Source of the DNA: Parahaliea mediterranea
Lineage (GTDB): Bacteria > Pseudomonadota > Gammaproteobacteria > Pseudomonadales > Halieaceae
Length of the DNA stretch: 64,000 nucleotides
Assembly: GCF_017255185.1 (NCBI RefSeq)
Contig: NZ_JAFKCZ010000009.1
Span: 186,001-250,000, forward strand
Direction: 5' to 3'
A program made the position numbers and the translations under genes. Under the pieces are notes generated by a model. It was not told the DNA's origin and did no database searches. It saw only the letters and a program-made list of their open reading frames with translations. Shown piece after piece: positions 55,405-63,028 of this stretch; position 1 is the first letter of the stretch; every line of letters starts with the position of its first letter.

Positions 55405-56133
55405 CTAGGGCGTGTCTGGGTGGGCGAAATAGCCGTGACGGAGAAAATGAATCACCTGGGCCTGAACCTCGGGGCTCCACATCATGAAGGTATGACTCGC
55501 GGGCAATTGGATGAAATCCACCATGCCCTCGACCCGGGTTTCCGCCACCGAGACAGTGCCATCGCCAGGCTCCTCCGTGCCTCCGGGCAAGGGGCTCAGC
55601 CAATCGCTGGTACCGGCAATCACGCCCAGCTCGAAATCCACCGGCCCCAGACGCTGTGGTATCGATTCCGGCCCGGTGCCCAGTTGACCGAGCGCGTGTG
55701 GGTACAACGGCCGCAGCCATTCAATGGCGTAGAAAATATCCGCCATCTTACTGCCCTGATTGGGGGGCCCCAGCATGACCACGCGCGTGAGCTTGTCCGC
55801 CGCTGCCCCCGCGAGGTACTGGCGGACCAGAATGCCGCCCAGGGAATGAGTCGCGAAGTGAATGACCCCGGCGCCCTGTTGCCGACACTCCGCCAGTCCC
55901 TCCTCCACCGCCAGCTGCGCCAGTTCCTCGATCGGCCGGGCCAGCGAGGGATAGGTGACATTCGCCACGGTGTAGCCGGCTCGACGCAACTCCCAGGCCA
56001 GGTCGACCATCGACAGCTCGGTGCGCCCCAAACCGTGAAGCAGCACCACGCACTCCCGCGGCACGCCGTCATCACCGGCGCGAGCCTGCAGGGTTAAAAG
56101 CACCAGGAATCCGTACAGCAAGCGCAGCACCAC
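55405..56133 (-). CDS. Secreted triacylglycerol-lipase-like alpha/beta hydrolase
   Basis: A 242-residue protein with a signal peptide (RLLYGFLVLLTLQARA). The oxyanion segment CVVLLHGLGRTELSM, the nucleophile elbow FATHSLGGILVRQYL (Thr in place of the first Gly of GxSxG), VVMLGPPNQGSKMAD and the C-terminal His in LPASHTFMMWSPEV are typical of the lipase/esterase EstA-like family. Start is GTG at 56133 or 56130. It is convergent with the PLD-LssY_C operon, whose putative lipid theme it shares. The 160 bases between them show no feature. Confidence 0.85.
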   Translation of the reverse strand: MVLRLLYGFLVLLTLQARAGDDGVPRECVVLLHGLGRTELSMVDLAWELRRAGYTVANVTYPSLARPIEELAQLAVEEGLAECRQQGAGVIHFATHSLGGILVRQYLAGAAADKLTRVVMLGPPNQGSKMADIFYAIEWLRPLYPHALGQLGTGPESIPQRLGPVDFELGVIAGTSDWLSPLPGGTEEPGDGTVSVAETRVEGMVDFIQLPASHTFMMWSPEVQAQVIHFLRHGYFAHPDTP

Positions 56134-56212
56134 GCACCTCTCAAACCGCTTCGGGGCCTTATTCTACGCGAATTCCCCCGAACTGTGCGCCACCAGTTGA
56201 TCGCAAAAAACA

Positions 56213-56255
56213 GGGACGGATACCTATTTCCCCGACATTATTCGGTATCCGTCCC
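56213..56255. repeat. Third inverted-repeat family, left copy (upstream of SRAP gene)
   Basis: GGGACGGATACC (56213-56224) and GGTATCCGTCCC (56244-56255) form a 12-bp perfect inverted repeat, followed by CCTTTTCTCC. A related element lies at 57067-57123, so the SRAP gene is bracketed. Confidence 0.85.
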
Positions 56256-56345
56256 CTTTTCTCCTTATCTAATTCGTCTTTAGAATGGGTGTCCGCCTCT
56301 GGTTCTTATTGATAGCTATGGCCTGCCGACAGCATGGAGGTGCCG

Positions 56346-57083
56346 ATGTGCGTCAGTTTCAGCATTAAGGATGATCGCAGCCTGCAAGCGTATTTCGCGG
56401 TAATCGGGGTGACGCTCGAGGTGGCCGACCGCTACAACCTGCGACCCACCGACCAGGTCCCCCTATTGCGCCAGTACGGTGGCAAAATGCATCAGGACGA
56501 TGCCCACTGGTGGCTGATCCCGGCACACTCAAACGGCACGGTCAATCGCAAGTACCCGATGTTCAACGCCCGCGGTGAAAGCCTGTCCCAGCGCAGTAGC
56601 TACGCCGGGCCCTTCCGCAGCCAGCGCGGCATACTGCCCATGTCCCTGTTTGTGGAACAGAGTAAACACCCGGAGTTCAGCGGCCCGGTGTCGATCACCG
56701 ATGCAGAGAATGAGGCGCTGGCCGTGGCCGCGCTGTGGGACGTGTGGCAACGGGGCGAGCAAACCATTTTGTCCTGTACCGTGGTGACCACCGCCGCGGC
56801 GCCGGAATTCGCCCCCTACCACCCCCGCATGCCGGTGATGCTCACCCTCGCGGAATGTGAGCGCTGGCTGGACAATTCCCGGGCGCTGCCCGCCGACGAC
56901 CCGCTGCTCGCACCGGTTCTGAAGTTCCCCCTGCGGCTGGTGCCGCTGGGAAAATCGGTCAACAACGTGCGGGACAAATCGCCGGAAACAATCAAGCCGA
57001 TGGGCGAGGAACGCCTGCTAGAAAATGGCAAAACGCACAACAAGAGGACCGCGCCCCAAGATAAAAGGGGGAGGGATACCTAA
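56346..57083 (+). CDS. SRAP-domain protein (YedK/HMCES family), divergent
   Basis: A 245-residue protein. ATG at 56346 is chosen over one 12 bases upstream because it exposes Cys2, which in YedK/HMCES forms a thiazolidine crosslink with abasic sites. Other SRAP signatures are present but altered: YNLRPTDQVPLLR, WWLIPAHS (usually WGLIP), FNARGESLSQR (usually NARAET), LPMSLFVE (Glu) and the His in PYHPRMPVMLT. The C-terminal tail runs into an intergenic repeat and is probably not ancestral. No LexA box (CTGT-N8-ACAG) was found upstream. The function is inferred as abasic-site protection. Confidence 0.82.
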   Translation: MCVSFSIKDDRSLQAYFAVIGVTLEVADRYNLRPTDQVPLLRQYGGKMHQDDAHWWLIPAHSNGTVNRKYPMFNARGESLSQRSSYAGPFRSQRGILPMSLFVEQSKHPEFSGPVSITDAENEALAVAALWDVWQRGEQTILSCTVVTTAAAPEFAPYHPRMPVMLTLAECERWLDNSRALPADDPLLAPVLKFPLRLVPLGKSVNNVRDKSPETIKPMGEERLLENGKTHNKRTAPQDKRGRDT

Positions 57084-57123
57084 TTCGTAATTCGAATCGC
57101 CTGAGAAATAGGTATCCGTCCCC
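57067..57123. repeat. Third inverted-repeat family, right copy (overlaps SRAP 3' end)
   Basis: GGGGGAGGGATACCTA (57067-57082) and TAGGTATCCGTCCCC (57109-57123) pair imperfectly. It shares GGATACC/GGTATCCGTCCCC with the copy at 56213-56255. It supplies the last codons and stop of the SRAP gene. Confidence 0.8.
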
Positions 57124-57228
57124 GAATCGTGTAGCGGCTTAATCGGTGTCACCGCTAGCGGATCCTGTGACTTCGGACTTGCATGGTGGTTTGTGGTAAC
57201 GTTGCCAGCAGTGCAAATCGACCAAACC

Positions 57229-57683
57229 ATGAACAAATCGATACAGAACGCACTTAGACTACTGCGACCCAAGGATATCCGGGGCGAGAGATTTTCTTGC
57301 CCGCTCTGCAGGGGCCGGATACTCATTAGGCTGCGCGACAGCGAGCACGGTATTCGCTGCGCAAGCTGTCGCGGCGCACCGGCACACCTCTCCCTGGCGG
57401 GCGCACTGCGTCCGGCCTCACCTTGTTCACCGTTCCACTGTTTGACCAGCCCGCGACCGTCGAGCGAGCGAGGATCGAGGGGGGTAAGATCGTGCACCTC
57501 CTTGAGCCCGAGTATCACGACGACCACCTCAGCGGCCTGGGGAAGGTGCTTTGTTTCCGAAACTACGGGCACGACATCGTGGAGCGTTTGAAAACCGCCG
57601 GCTTTTCATCAGCCAGGCTGGATTTCAGCTTCACGCGATCGTATATGGGCTACGGCCGCCCCATCGTGATTGCCCGGAAATAA
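57229..57683 (+). pseudogene. Methyltransferase-like pseudogene with internal deletion
   Basis: An N-terminal piece (57229-57400) begins MNKSIQNALRLLRPKDIRG and has a CPLC...CASC zinc-ribbon-like pair. A C-terminal piece in a different frame (about 57423-57683) reads LLEPEYHDDHLSGLGKVLCF and RNYGHDIVERLKTAGFSSA, the usual tail of a class I SAM methyltransferase. The central SAM-binding core (GxGxG region) is missing, and the join at 57400-57420 shifts frame. The gene is therefore probably dead through a deletion. The following 198 bases to the ABC transporter hold nothing recognisable. Confidence 0.72.
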
Positions 57684-57881
57684 CCCGCTACTGCCTCGCG
57701 GGTCGCGATAGGAACAAACCGGCACTGTCAGTAAAATACCGGCTGGTTCGAGTCGCTGACACACTCTGTTACCGGCATCGCGGCACAGGACTGCCCTGTA
57801 TAGTGATTCCCGGTGAGTTGCAACGGGTAAACTATTGCAGCCAGTACCACCCCCGAACGCCCTTTCCACCCGGAGCCCGAC

Positions 57882-59687
57882 ATGCGCCACGGCCAACACA
57901 TTCCCCCGGACAGTCAACCGTTAAACTGGCGCGTATTGCAGCGCCTGTGGCCCATCCTCAAGGATCACCGGGGGCGCGTGATCGCCGCCCTCGCCTGCCT
58001 GCTGCTGGCCAAGGCCGCGGTACTGGCCATCCCCTTCCTGCTCAAGCACCTGGTGGACGCGCTCGACGGCCAGCTGGCGATCGACACCGCGCCGGCACTG
58101 CTGCTGGGGTTGGTGGTGGCCTACGGCGGCGCGCGCTTCGCCAATGTGTTCTTTGGTGAGCTGCGCGACACCCTGTTCGGCCGGGTGACCGAACGCGCGA
58201 TGCGGCGCATCGGCTTGCAGGTATTCCGCCATGTCCACGGCCTCGACCTGGACTACCACCTCAACCGCCAGACCGGCGGCCTCGCCCGGGACATCGAGCG
58301 CGGCACCACCGGCATCAGCTTCCTGATGCGTTTTTTCGTGTTCAATATCGCCCCCACCCTGTTCGAGATCGCCATGGTGGCCGGTATCCTGCTGTTCAAC
58401 TACGGCCCACGCTTTTCCCTGGTGGTGGTTGTCGCGGTGGTGACCTACGGCTTGTTTTCCATTCGCGCCACCGAGTGGCGCACCCGCTTCGTGCGCGAGA
58501 TGAACGAGGCGGACTCCACCAGCAACACCCGCGCGGTGGACAGCCTGCTCAACTTCGAGACGGTGAAGTATTTCGCCAACGAGGAGTTCGAGGCCCGGCG
58601 CTACGACGACGCCCTCGCAGTGTGGGAGCAGGCCCGGCGCAAGAACCGCCTGTCGCTGTTTACCCTCAATGGCGGCCAGGCGCTGATCATCGCCGTCGCC
58701 CAGACGGTCATGATCGGACTGGCGGCCTGGCAGGTGCGCGCCGGCGCCCTCACCCTGGGGGATTTCGTGCTGATCAACCAGTTTATGATCCAGCTGTTCA
58801 TGCCCCTGGGCTTTCTCGGCTTCGTGTACCGGGAGATCCGCGGCTCCATGGCCAACATCGAGAACATGTTCCGCCTGCTCGCCCTCCAGCCGGCGGTGGT
58901 GGACGCGCCCGGGGCCGGCGCCCTGGAGCGCACCAACGGTCCGGTGGAGTTTCGCGAGGTCAGCTTTGGCTACGGCGGCGAGCGGCCCATTCTCGACCGG
59001 GTCAGCTTCACCATCGCCCCGGGGCAAAAAGTGGCCATCGTCGGCGCCAGCGGCGCGGGCAAGTCGACCATCGTCAAGCTGCTGTTCCGTTTCTACGACC
59101 CCGATGCCGGGCACATCCTGGTCAATGGCCAGGACATCAGCCAGGTCAGCCAGCACAGCCTGCGCACACAGATTGGCATCGTTCCCCAGGACACCGTGCT
59201 GTTCAATGACACCCTGTACGAAAACGTGCGCTACGGGCGGGTGGAGGCAAGCCCGGACGAGGTGGCCCAGGCCATCCGCCTGGCCCACCTGGATGCGTTC
59301 ATCGCCCGCCTGCCCGAGGGCCACCACACCCTGGTGGGCGAGCGCGGCCTCAAGCTTTCCGGCGGCGAAAAGCAGCGGGTGTCCATCGCCCGCACCATCC
59401 TCAAGGGCTCACCGATCCTGGTCTTCGACGAGGCCACCTCCTCACTGGACAGCAAGTCCGAGCAGGCCATCCTGGCCTCCCTGGCGGAGCTGGCGCGGGA
59501 GCACACCAGCCTGGTGATCGCCCACCGCCTGTCCACGGTGGTCGACGCCGACCAGATCCTGGTGCTGCACCGGGGGCGGGTGGTGGAGCGCGGCAGCCAC
59601 GCTGAACTGCTCGCGCGGGAGGGCCGCTACGCCGGCCTGTGGCGGGCCCAGCGTGCCGGAGAGCGGGTATCCGCCCCGGGGGCGTGA
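57882..59687 (+). CDS. Atm1-type ABC exporter (fused permease and ATPase)
   Basis: A 601-residue half-transporter with six N-terminal transmembrane helices (about 30-320) and a C-terminal nucleotide-binding domain: Walker A VGASGAGKSTIVKLL, Q-loop GIVPQDTVLFNDTLYENVRY, signature LSGGEKQRVSIARTIL, Walker B ILVFDEATSSLD and H-loop VIAHRLSTV. The permease sequence (YHLNRQTGGLARDIERGTTGISFLMRF, in part) is characteristic of the Atm1/ABCB7 group, which exports glutathione-linked sulfur or metal compounds. It forms a homodimer in the inner membrane. The tus sulfur-relay genes lie downstream but are probably a separate transcript. Confidence 0.92.
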   Translation: MRHGQHIPPDSQPLNWRVLQRLWPILKDHRGRVIAALACLLLAKAAVLAIPFLLKHLVDALDGQLAIDTAPALLLGLVVAYGGARFANVFFGELRDTLFGRVTERAMRRIGLQVFRHVHGLDLDYHLNRQTGGLARDIERGTTGISFLMRFFVFNIAPTLFEIAMVAGILLFNYGPRFSLVVVVAVVTYGLFSIRATEWRTRFVREMNEADSTSNTRAVDSLLNFETVKYFANEEFEARRYDDALAVWEQARRKNRLSLFTLNGGQALIIAVAQTVMIGLAAWQVRAGALTLGDFVLINQFMIQLFMPLGFLGFVYREIRGSMANIENMFRLLALQPAVVDAPGAGALERTNGPVEFREVSFGYGGERPILDRVSFTIAPGQKVAIVGASGAGKSTIVKLLFRFYDPDAGHILVNGQDISQVSQHSLRTQIGIVPQDTVLFNDTLYENVRYGRVEASPDEVAQAIRLAHLDAFIARLPEGHHTLVGERGLKLSGGEKQRVSIARTILKGSPILVFDEATSSLDSKSEQAILASLAELAREHTSLVIAHRLSTVVDADQILVLHRGRVVERGSHAELLAREGRYAGLWRAQRAGERVSAPGA

Positions 59688-59742
59688 GCTAAGTTATTGG
59701 AATTGCGACAATTAACCCGATTTGCTACAAGTACGAATGAGG

Positions 59743-59771
59743 TTGGAATTTGGAAACTTCGCCCTTATTAT
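59743..59771 (+). promoter_or_regulatory. Sigma-70 promoter of yccA
   Basis: TTGGAA, a 17-base spacer, TATTAT; predicted start near 59778, about 43 bases before the yccA ATG. Confidence 0.75.
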
Positions 59772-59820
59772 GGGTCTAACAAGCGACGCACATAGTGTGC
59801 TGTGCACAATGGAGTAAACG

Positions 59821-60507
59821 ATGCAAAACAAGCCGATGTACCAAAGTGAGTACAACGTGAACACCGCTGGCATGGGGTCCGTGGTCAGCACCAACAAGGT
59901 GCTGAAGAACACCTACATGTTGCTGGGCATGACCCTGGCATTCAGTGCGCTGACCGCGGGTATTTCCATGGCGGTCGGCCTGCCCCACGGCGCCGCGATT
60001 ATCCTGACCCTGGTGGGCTTCGGCCTGCTGTTCGTGGTCCACAAAATGGCCGACACCAGCAAGGGCCTGCTGGCCATTTTCGCCTTCACCGGCGTGATGG
60101 GCGCCTCCCTCGGCCCCCTGCTCAATGCCTACGCCGGCATGCCGGGCGGCCCCGCCCTGGTGATGCAGGCCCTGGGCGGCACCGCTGTCGTGTTCTTCGG
60201 CCTGTCCGCCTACGCGCTGACCACCCGCAAGGACTTCTCCTTCATGGGCGGCTTCCTGATGGTCGGCCTGCTGGTCGCGGTGGTCGGCATGATCGCCAAC
60301 ATCTTCCTGAACATTCCCGCCCTGTCGCTGACCATCTCCGCGGCGGTGGTAATGATCATGTCCGGGCTGATCCTGTTCGACACCAGCCGCATCATCCACG
60401 GCGGCGAGACCAACTACATCCGCGCCACGGTGTCGCTGTACCTGAACATCTACAACCTGTTCATTCACATGCTCAGCCTGCTCACCGCGCTGGGCGGCGA
60501 TGACTGA
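59821..60507 (+). CDS. yccA: Bax inhibitor-1 family membrane protein (YccA/YbhL type)
   Basis: A 228-residue protein with seven hydrophobic segments from about residue 30. VSTNKVLKNTYMLLGMTLAFSA and the C-terminal IMSGLILFDTSRIIHGGE with TNYIRATVSLYLNIYNLFIH are the UPF0005/BI-1 hallmarks; the conserved aspartates form the proton/calcium-sensing latch in BsYetJ. E. coli YccA interacts with the FtsH membrane protease. It has its own promoter and terminator, and precedes the tus genes, as yccA lies next to tusE in E. coli. Confidence 0.93.
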   Translation: MQNKPMYQSEYNVNTAGMGSVVSTNKVLKNTYMLLGMTLAFSALTAGISMAVGLPHGAAIILTLVGFGLLFVVHKMADTSKGLLAIFAFTGVMGASLGPLLNAYAGMPGGPALVMQALGGTAVVFFGLSAYALTTRKDFSFMGGFLMVGLLVAVVGMIANIFLNIPALSLTISAAVVMIMSGLILFDTSRIIHGGETNYIRATVSLYLNIYNLFIHMLSLLTALGGDD

Positions 60508-60526
60508 TCGCCCCCGCGCCCGGCCC

Positions 60527-60556
60527 AACCCCGGTGCTCTCCACCGGGGTTTTTTG
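60527..60556 (+). terminator. Intrinsic terminator after yccA
   Basis: A 10-bp perfect stem (AACCCCGGTG with CACCGGGGTT), 5-base loop, then a T6 tract. Confidence 0.9.
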
Positions 60557-60589
60557 TTTGTGGCGCGCGGCACGGACTGAACAACAGCC

Positions 60590-60988
60590 ATGAACTACGC
60601 CCTGCTGGTCCTCGCCTCCCCCTTCTCCGGTACCGGGAGCCTCACCGCGGCCCGCTTTGCCGAGGCGGCCCTGGGCCGGGGGCACCACATTGCGCGGGTG
60701 TTTTTCCTGGACCAGGGGGTTGGCGCCGGCATGGCCACCGCGGTTAGCCCCCAGGGCGAGGCCGACCCCGTGGCCCGCTGGGCGGACCTCGCCGCGCGCC
60801 ACGACCTGGAGCTGGTGCTGTGCGTCAGCTCGGCGCTGAAACGCGGCCTGCTCGATGACACCGAGGCCGCGCGCTACGAGCGCGAGGCACACACCGTGCA
60901 CCCCGCCTTCGAAATCGGCGGACTCGGCCTGCTGGTGGAGGCCACCGCCCAAGCGGACAGGGTGGTCACCTTCGGCGGTTCGGCATGA
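60590..60988 (+). CDS. tusD: Sulfurtransferase complex subunit TusD
   Basis: A 132-residue DsrE-fold subunit of the TusBCD hexamer that relays persulfide sulfur from TusA to TusE for mnm5s2U34 synthesis in tRNA. The active cysteine is Cys78 (LVLCVSSALKRGLLD), the same number as in E. coli TusD. LLVLASPFSGTGSLTAARFAEA is the N-terminal signature. It overlaps tusC by four bases. Confidence 0.95.
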   Translation: MNYALLVLASPFSGTGSLTAARFAEAALGRGHHIARVFFLDQGVGAGMATAVSPQGEADPVARWADLAARHDLELVLCVSSALKRGLLDDTEAARYEREAHTVHPAFEIGGLGLLVEATAQADRVVTFGGSA

Positions 60989-61347
60989 GCGCGCCGAGCG
61001 TCCTGCTGGTGACCCGCCATGCTCCCTACGGCGCCAGTCTGGCGCGTTCGGCGCTGGACGCGGCGCTGGCCGCGGCGGCCTTCGACCGCCCCCCCACGCT
61101 GCTGTTCCTGGGGGATGGCGTGCTGCAATTGCTGCCCGGCCAGGACGCCAGCGGAATCGGCACCCGCAGCCACCGCCGGGTCCTCGACTCCCTGCCCCTG
61201 TACGGCATCGACACCCTCTATGTGGACAGCCAGGCCCTGGCCGGGCACGACCTGACGGCGGCCGACCTGCCGCCCGGCGCACGGCCGGTCGACGACGCCG
61301 CCATTCGCGCGCTGCTGGCCGGCCACGATCACATCCTGGGTTTTTGA
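60985..61347 (+). CDS. tusC: Sulfurtransferase complex subunit TusC
   Basis: A 120-residue DsrF-like subunit. VLLVTRHAPYGASLARSALDAALAAAAF and LLFLGDGVLQLLPGQDA are characteristic. The ATG overlaps the tusD stop (ATGA). It is structural in the TusBCD complex. Confidence 0.93.
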   Translation: MSAPSVLLVTRHAPYGASLARSALDAALAAAAFDRPPTLLFLGDGVLQLLPGQDASGIGTRSHRRVLDSLPLYGIDTLYVDSQALAGHDLTAADLPPGARPVDDAAIRALLAGHDHILGF

Positions 61348-61357
61348 GCGACCGACC

Positions 61358-61651
61358 ATGGTACTGCATACCGTCAACTGCCCCCCTTCGCACCCGGCCC
61401 TCGGCCAGTGCCTGCGCCTGCTGGCTCCTGGGGACGCGCTGCTACTGCTCGGCGATGGGGTCTACGCCGCCCTCGCCGGGTCCAGGGCGGCCGCTGAACT
61501 GGCTGCCAGCGGCGCGGCGCTGCACGTGCTGGATGTCGACGCCCGCGCCGCCGGCGTCCTGGAACGCCTGGCCGACGGGGTGTCCGTGTGTGACGACGAG
61601 GGCTTCGTGGCGCTCACCGAACGCTACCCGCGCCAGCAGGCCTGGTACTGA
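61358..61651 (+). CDS. tusB: Sulfurtransferase complex subunit TusB
   Basis: A 97-residue DsrH-like subunit: MVLHTVNCPPSHPALGQCL at the N-terminus, LLLLGDGVYAAL, and the C-terminal FVALTERYPRQQAWY typical of the family. It starts ten bases after tusC. Confidence 0.93.
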   Translation: MVLHTVNCPPSHPALGQCLRLLAPGDALLLLGDGVYAALAGSRAAAELAASGAALHVLDVDARAAGVLERLADGVSVCDDEGFVALTERYPRQQAWY

Positions 61652-61662
61652 GACCCGGCGCC

Positions 61663-61980
61663 ATGCTTCCCGATTCGGCATTCGACAAGGAGGGCTTCCT
61701 GCGCGAGCTCGACGACTGGAGCCCCGCGGTAGCCGAGCAGCTGGCCGCCGCCGAGGGCATCGCGCTCGGCGCGGCGCACTGGGAGGTCATCGAACTGCTG
61801 AGGGACTACTACAGGCAATTTGAGTCCTCACCCGCCATGCGTCCTCTGGTAAAATACTGCGCCCTGAAGCTGGGGCCCGACAAGGGCAAGAGCATCTACC
61901 TGATGTCGCTGTTTCCCGGGTCCCCCGCCAAGCTCGGCAGCAAGATCGCCGGACTACCCAAACCCGACAACTGCCTGTAG
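61663..61980 (+). CDS. tusE: Sulfurtransferase TusE (DsrC-like)
   Basis: A 105-residue sulfur carrier that takes persulfide from TusD and passes it to MnmA. It shows DKEGFLRELDDWSPAVAEQLAAAEGI (in part), HWEVIELLRDYYRQFESSPAMRPL and the C-terminal GLPKPDNCL with the penultimate active Cys104. Only one of the two DsrC tail cysteines is present, so this is the tRNA-thiolation type and not the dissimilatory sulfite reductase type. Confidence 0.95.
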   Translation: MLPDSAFDKEGFLRELDDWSPAVAEQLAAAEGIALGAAHWEVIELLRDYYRQFESSPAMRPLVKYCALKLGPDKGKSIYLMSLFPGSPAKLGSKIAGLPKPDNCL

Positions 61981-61987
61981 GCCCGAC

Positions 61988-63028
61988 ATGCCAGATACTC
62001 CGCTCGCCGCCGTCCCGGAGGAGCATCCCTTCGCCCCCTTTGTGCGCATCCTCGGCAAGGGCAAGACCGGCACCCGATCACTGAGCCAGGCGGAGGCCCG
62101 GGAGGCCTTCGGCATGATCCTGCGCAACGAAGTGGAGCCCCTGCAACTGGGCGCGTTTCTAATGCTGCTGCGGGTCAAGGAGGAATCCGGCGAGGAACTG
62201 GCGGGCTTCGTGCAGGCTTGCCGCGACACCATTGACATACAGGGCCCAGCCGGCCGCGATACCGCGCCAAGCGCCGATCTCGACTGGTCCAGCTACGCCG
62301 GCAAGAAGCACCAGCACCCCTGGTACCTCCTGTCCATCCTGCTGCTGACGCAGGCGGGTTACCGGGTGTTCATACACGGCGCCGGCGGCCACACCGCCGG
62401 GCGCCTGTACACGGAGCAGGCCATGGCGCAGCTGGGGCTGCCGGTGGCACGTGACTGGAACGAGGTCGGGCGACAGCTCGACACCCACGGACTCAGCTAC
62501 TTCTCCCTCGCACACTTTTGCCGCGGCCTGTACGACATCATGCAGTTAAAACCGATTCTGGGCCTGCGTTCGCCGGTGAATACCTTCGCCCGCATGCTCA
62601 ACCCCCTGCGCGCGCCCGCCAGTATCCAGAGCATATTCCACCCGGCCTACGCCGCCCTTCACCGGGAGGCGGATCGCCTGCTGGGCCAGCCACGCTCGCT
62701 GGTGTTCAAGGGCGACAGCGGCGAGGTGGAGATCAAACCCCAGGCGACCACGCGGCTAATCTTCCAGTTCGCTGGCGAGCCGCGGGAGAAGCCCATGCCG
62801 CGCGTTCTCGAGGACAAAGTGGCCAGCGTCGCGCAGCCGTCCGTGGCGCCGCTGCGGGCCCTGTGGCGCGACGAGGCGCCGGATGCCTACGGCGAGCTCG
62901 CCGCCACCGCCACCGCGGCCGCCGCGCTGCAGGTTCTGGAGCCGACCCTCTCGACCGAAAGCGCCCTCGAGCGGGCGCGATCACTCTGGCAACAACGCGA
63001 CCGGGAGCGCCTGCCCTCATGCCCCTGA
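61988..63028 (+). CDS. ybiB: TrpD2/YbiB-family protein (anthranilate phosphoribosyltransferase-like)
   Basis: A 346-residue protein with the nucleoside/anthranilate phosphoribosyltransferase fold: LSQAEAREAFGMILRNEVEPLQLGAFLMLLR (in part), HGAGGHTAGRLYTEQAM and PVNTFARMLNPLRAP. E. coli YbiB (TrpD2) has no TrpD activity, binds nucleic acids and is LexA-regulated. The order after tusE and before trmA here resembles Pseudomonas-type neighbourhoods. It starts seven bases after tusE and overlaps trmA by ten bases, implying one transcript. Confidence 0.88.
   Translation: MPDTPLAAVPEEHPFAPFVRILGKGKTGTRSLSQAEAREAFGMILRNEVEPLQLGAFLMLLRVKEESGEELAGFVQACRDTIDIQGPAGRDTAPSADLDWSSYAGKKHQHPWYLLSILLLTQAGYRVFIHGAGGHTAGRLYTEQAMAQLGLPVARDWNEVGRQLDTHGLSYFSLAHFCRGLYDIMQLKPILGLRSPVNTFARMLNPLRAPASIQSIFHPAYAALHREADRLLGQPRSLVFKGDSGEVEIKPQATTRLIFQFAGEPREKPMPRVLEDKVASVAQPSVAPLRALWRDEAPDAYGELAATATAAAALQVLEPTLSTESALERARSLWQQRDRERLPSCP

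Noticed and set aside
56256-56345. LexA box upstream of the SRAP gene
   Set aside because: No CTGT-N8-ACAG or close variant is present in the upstream sequence.
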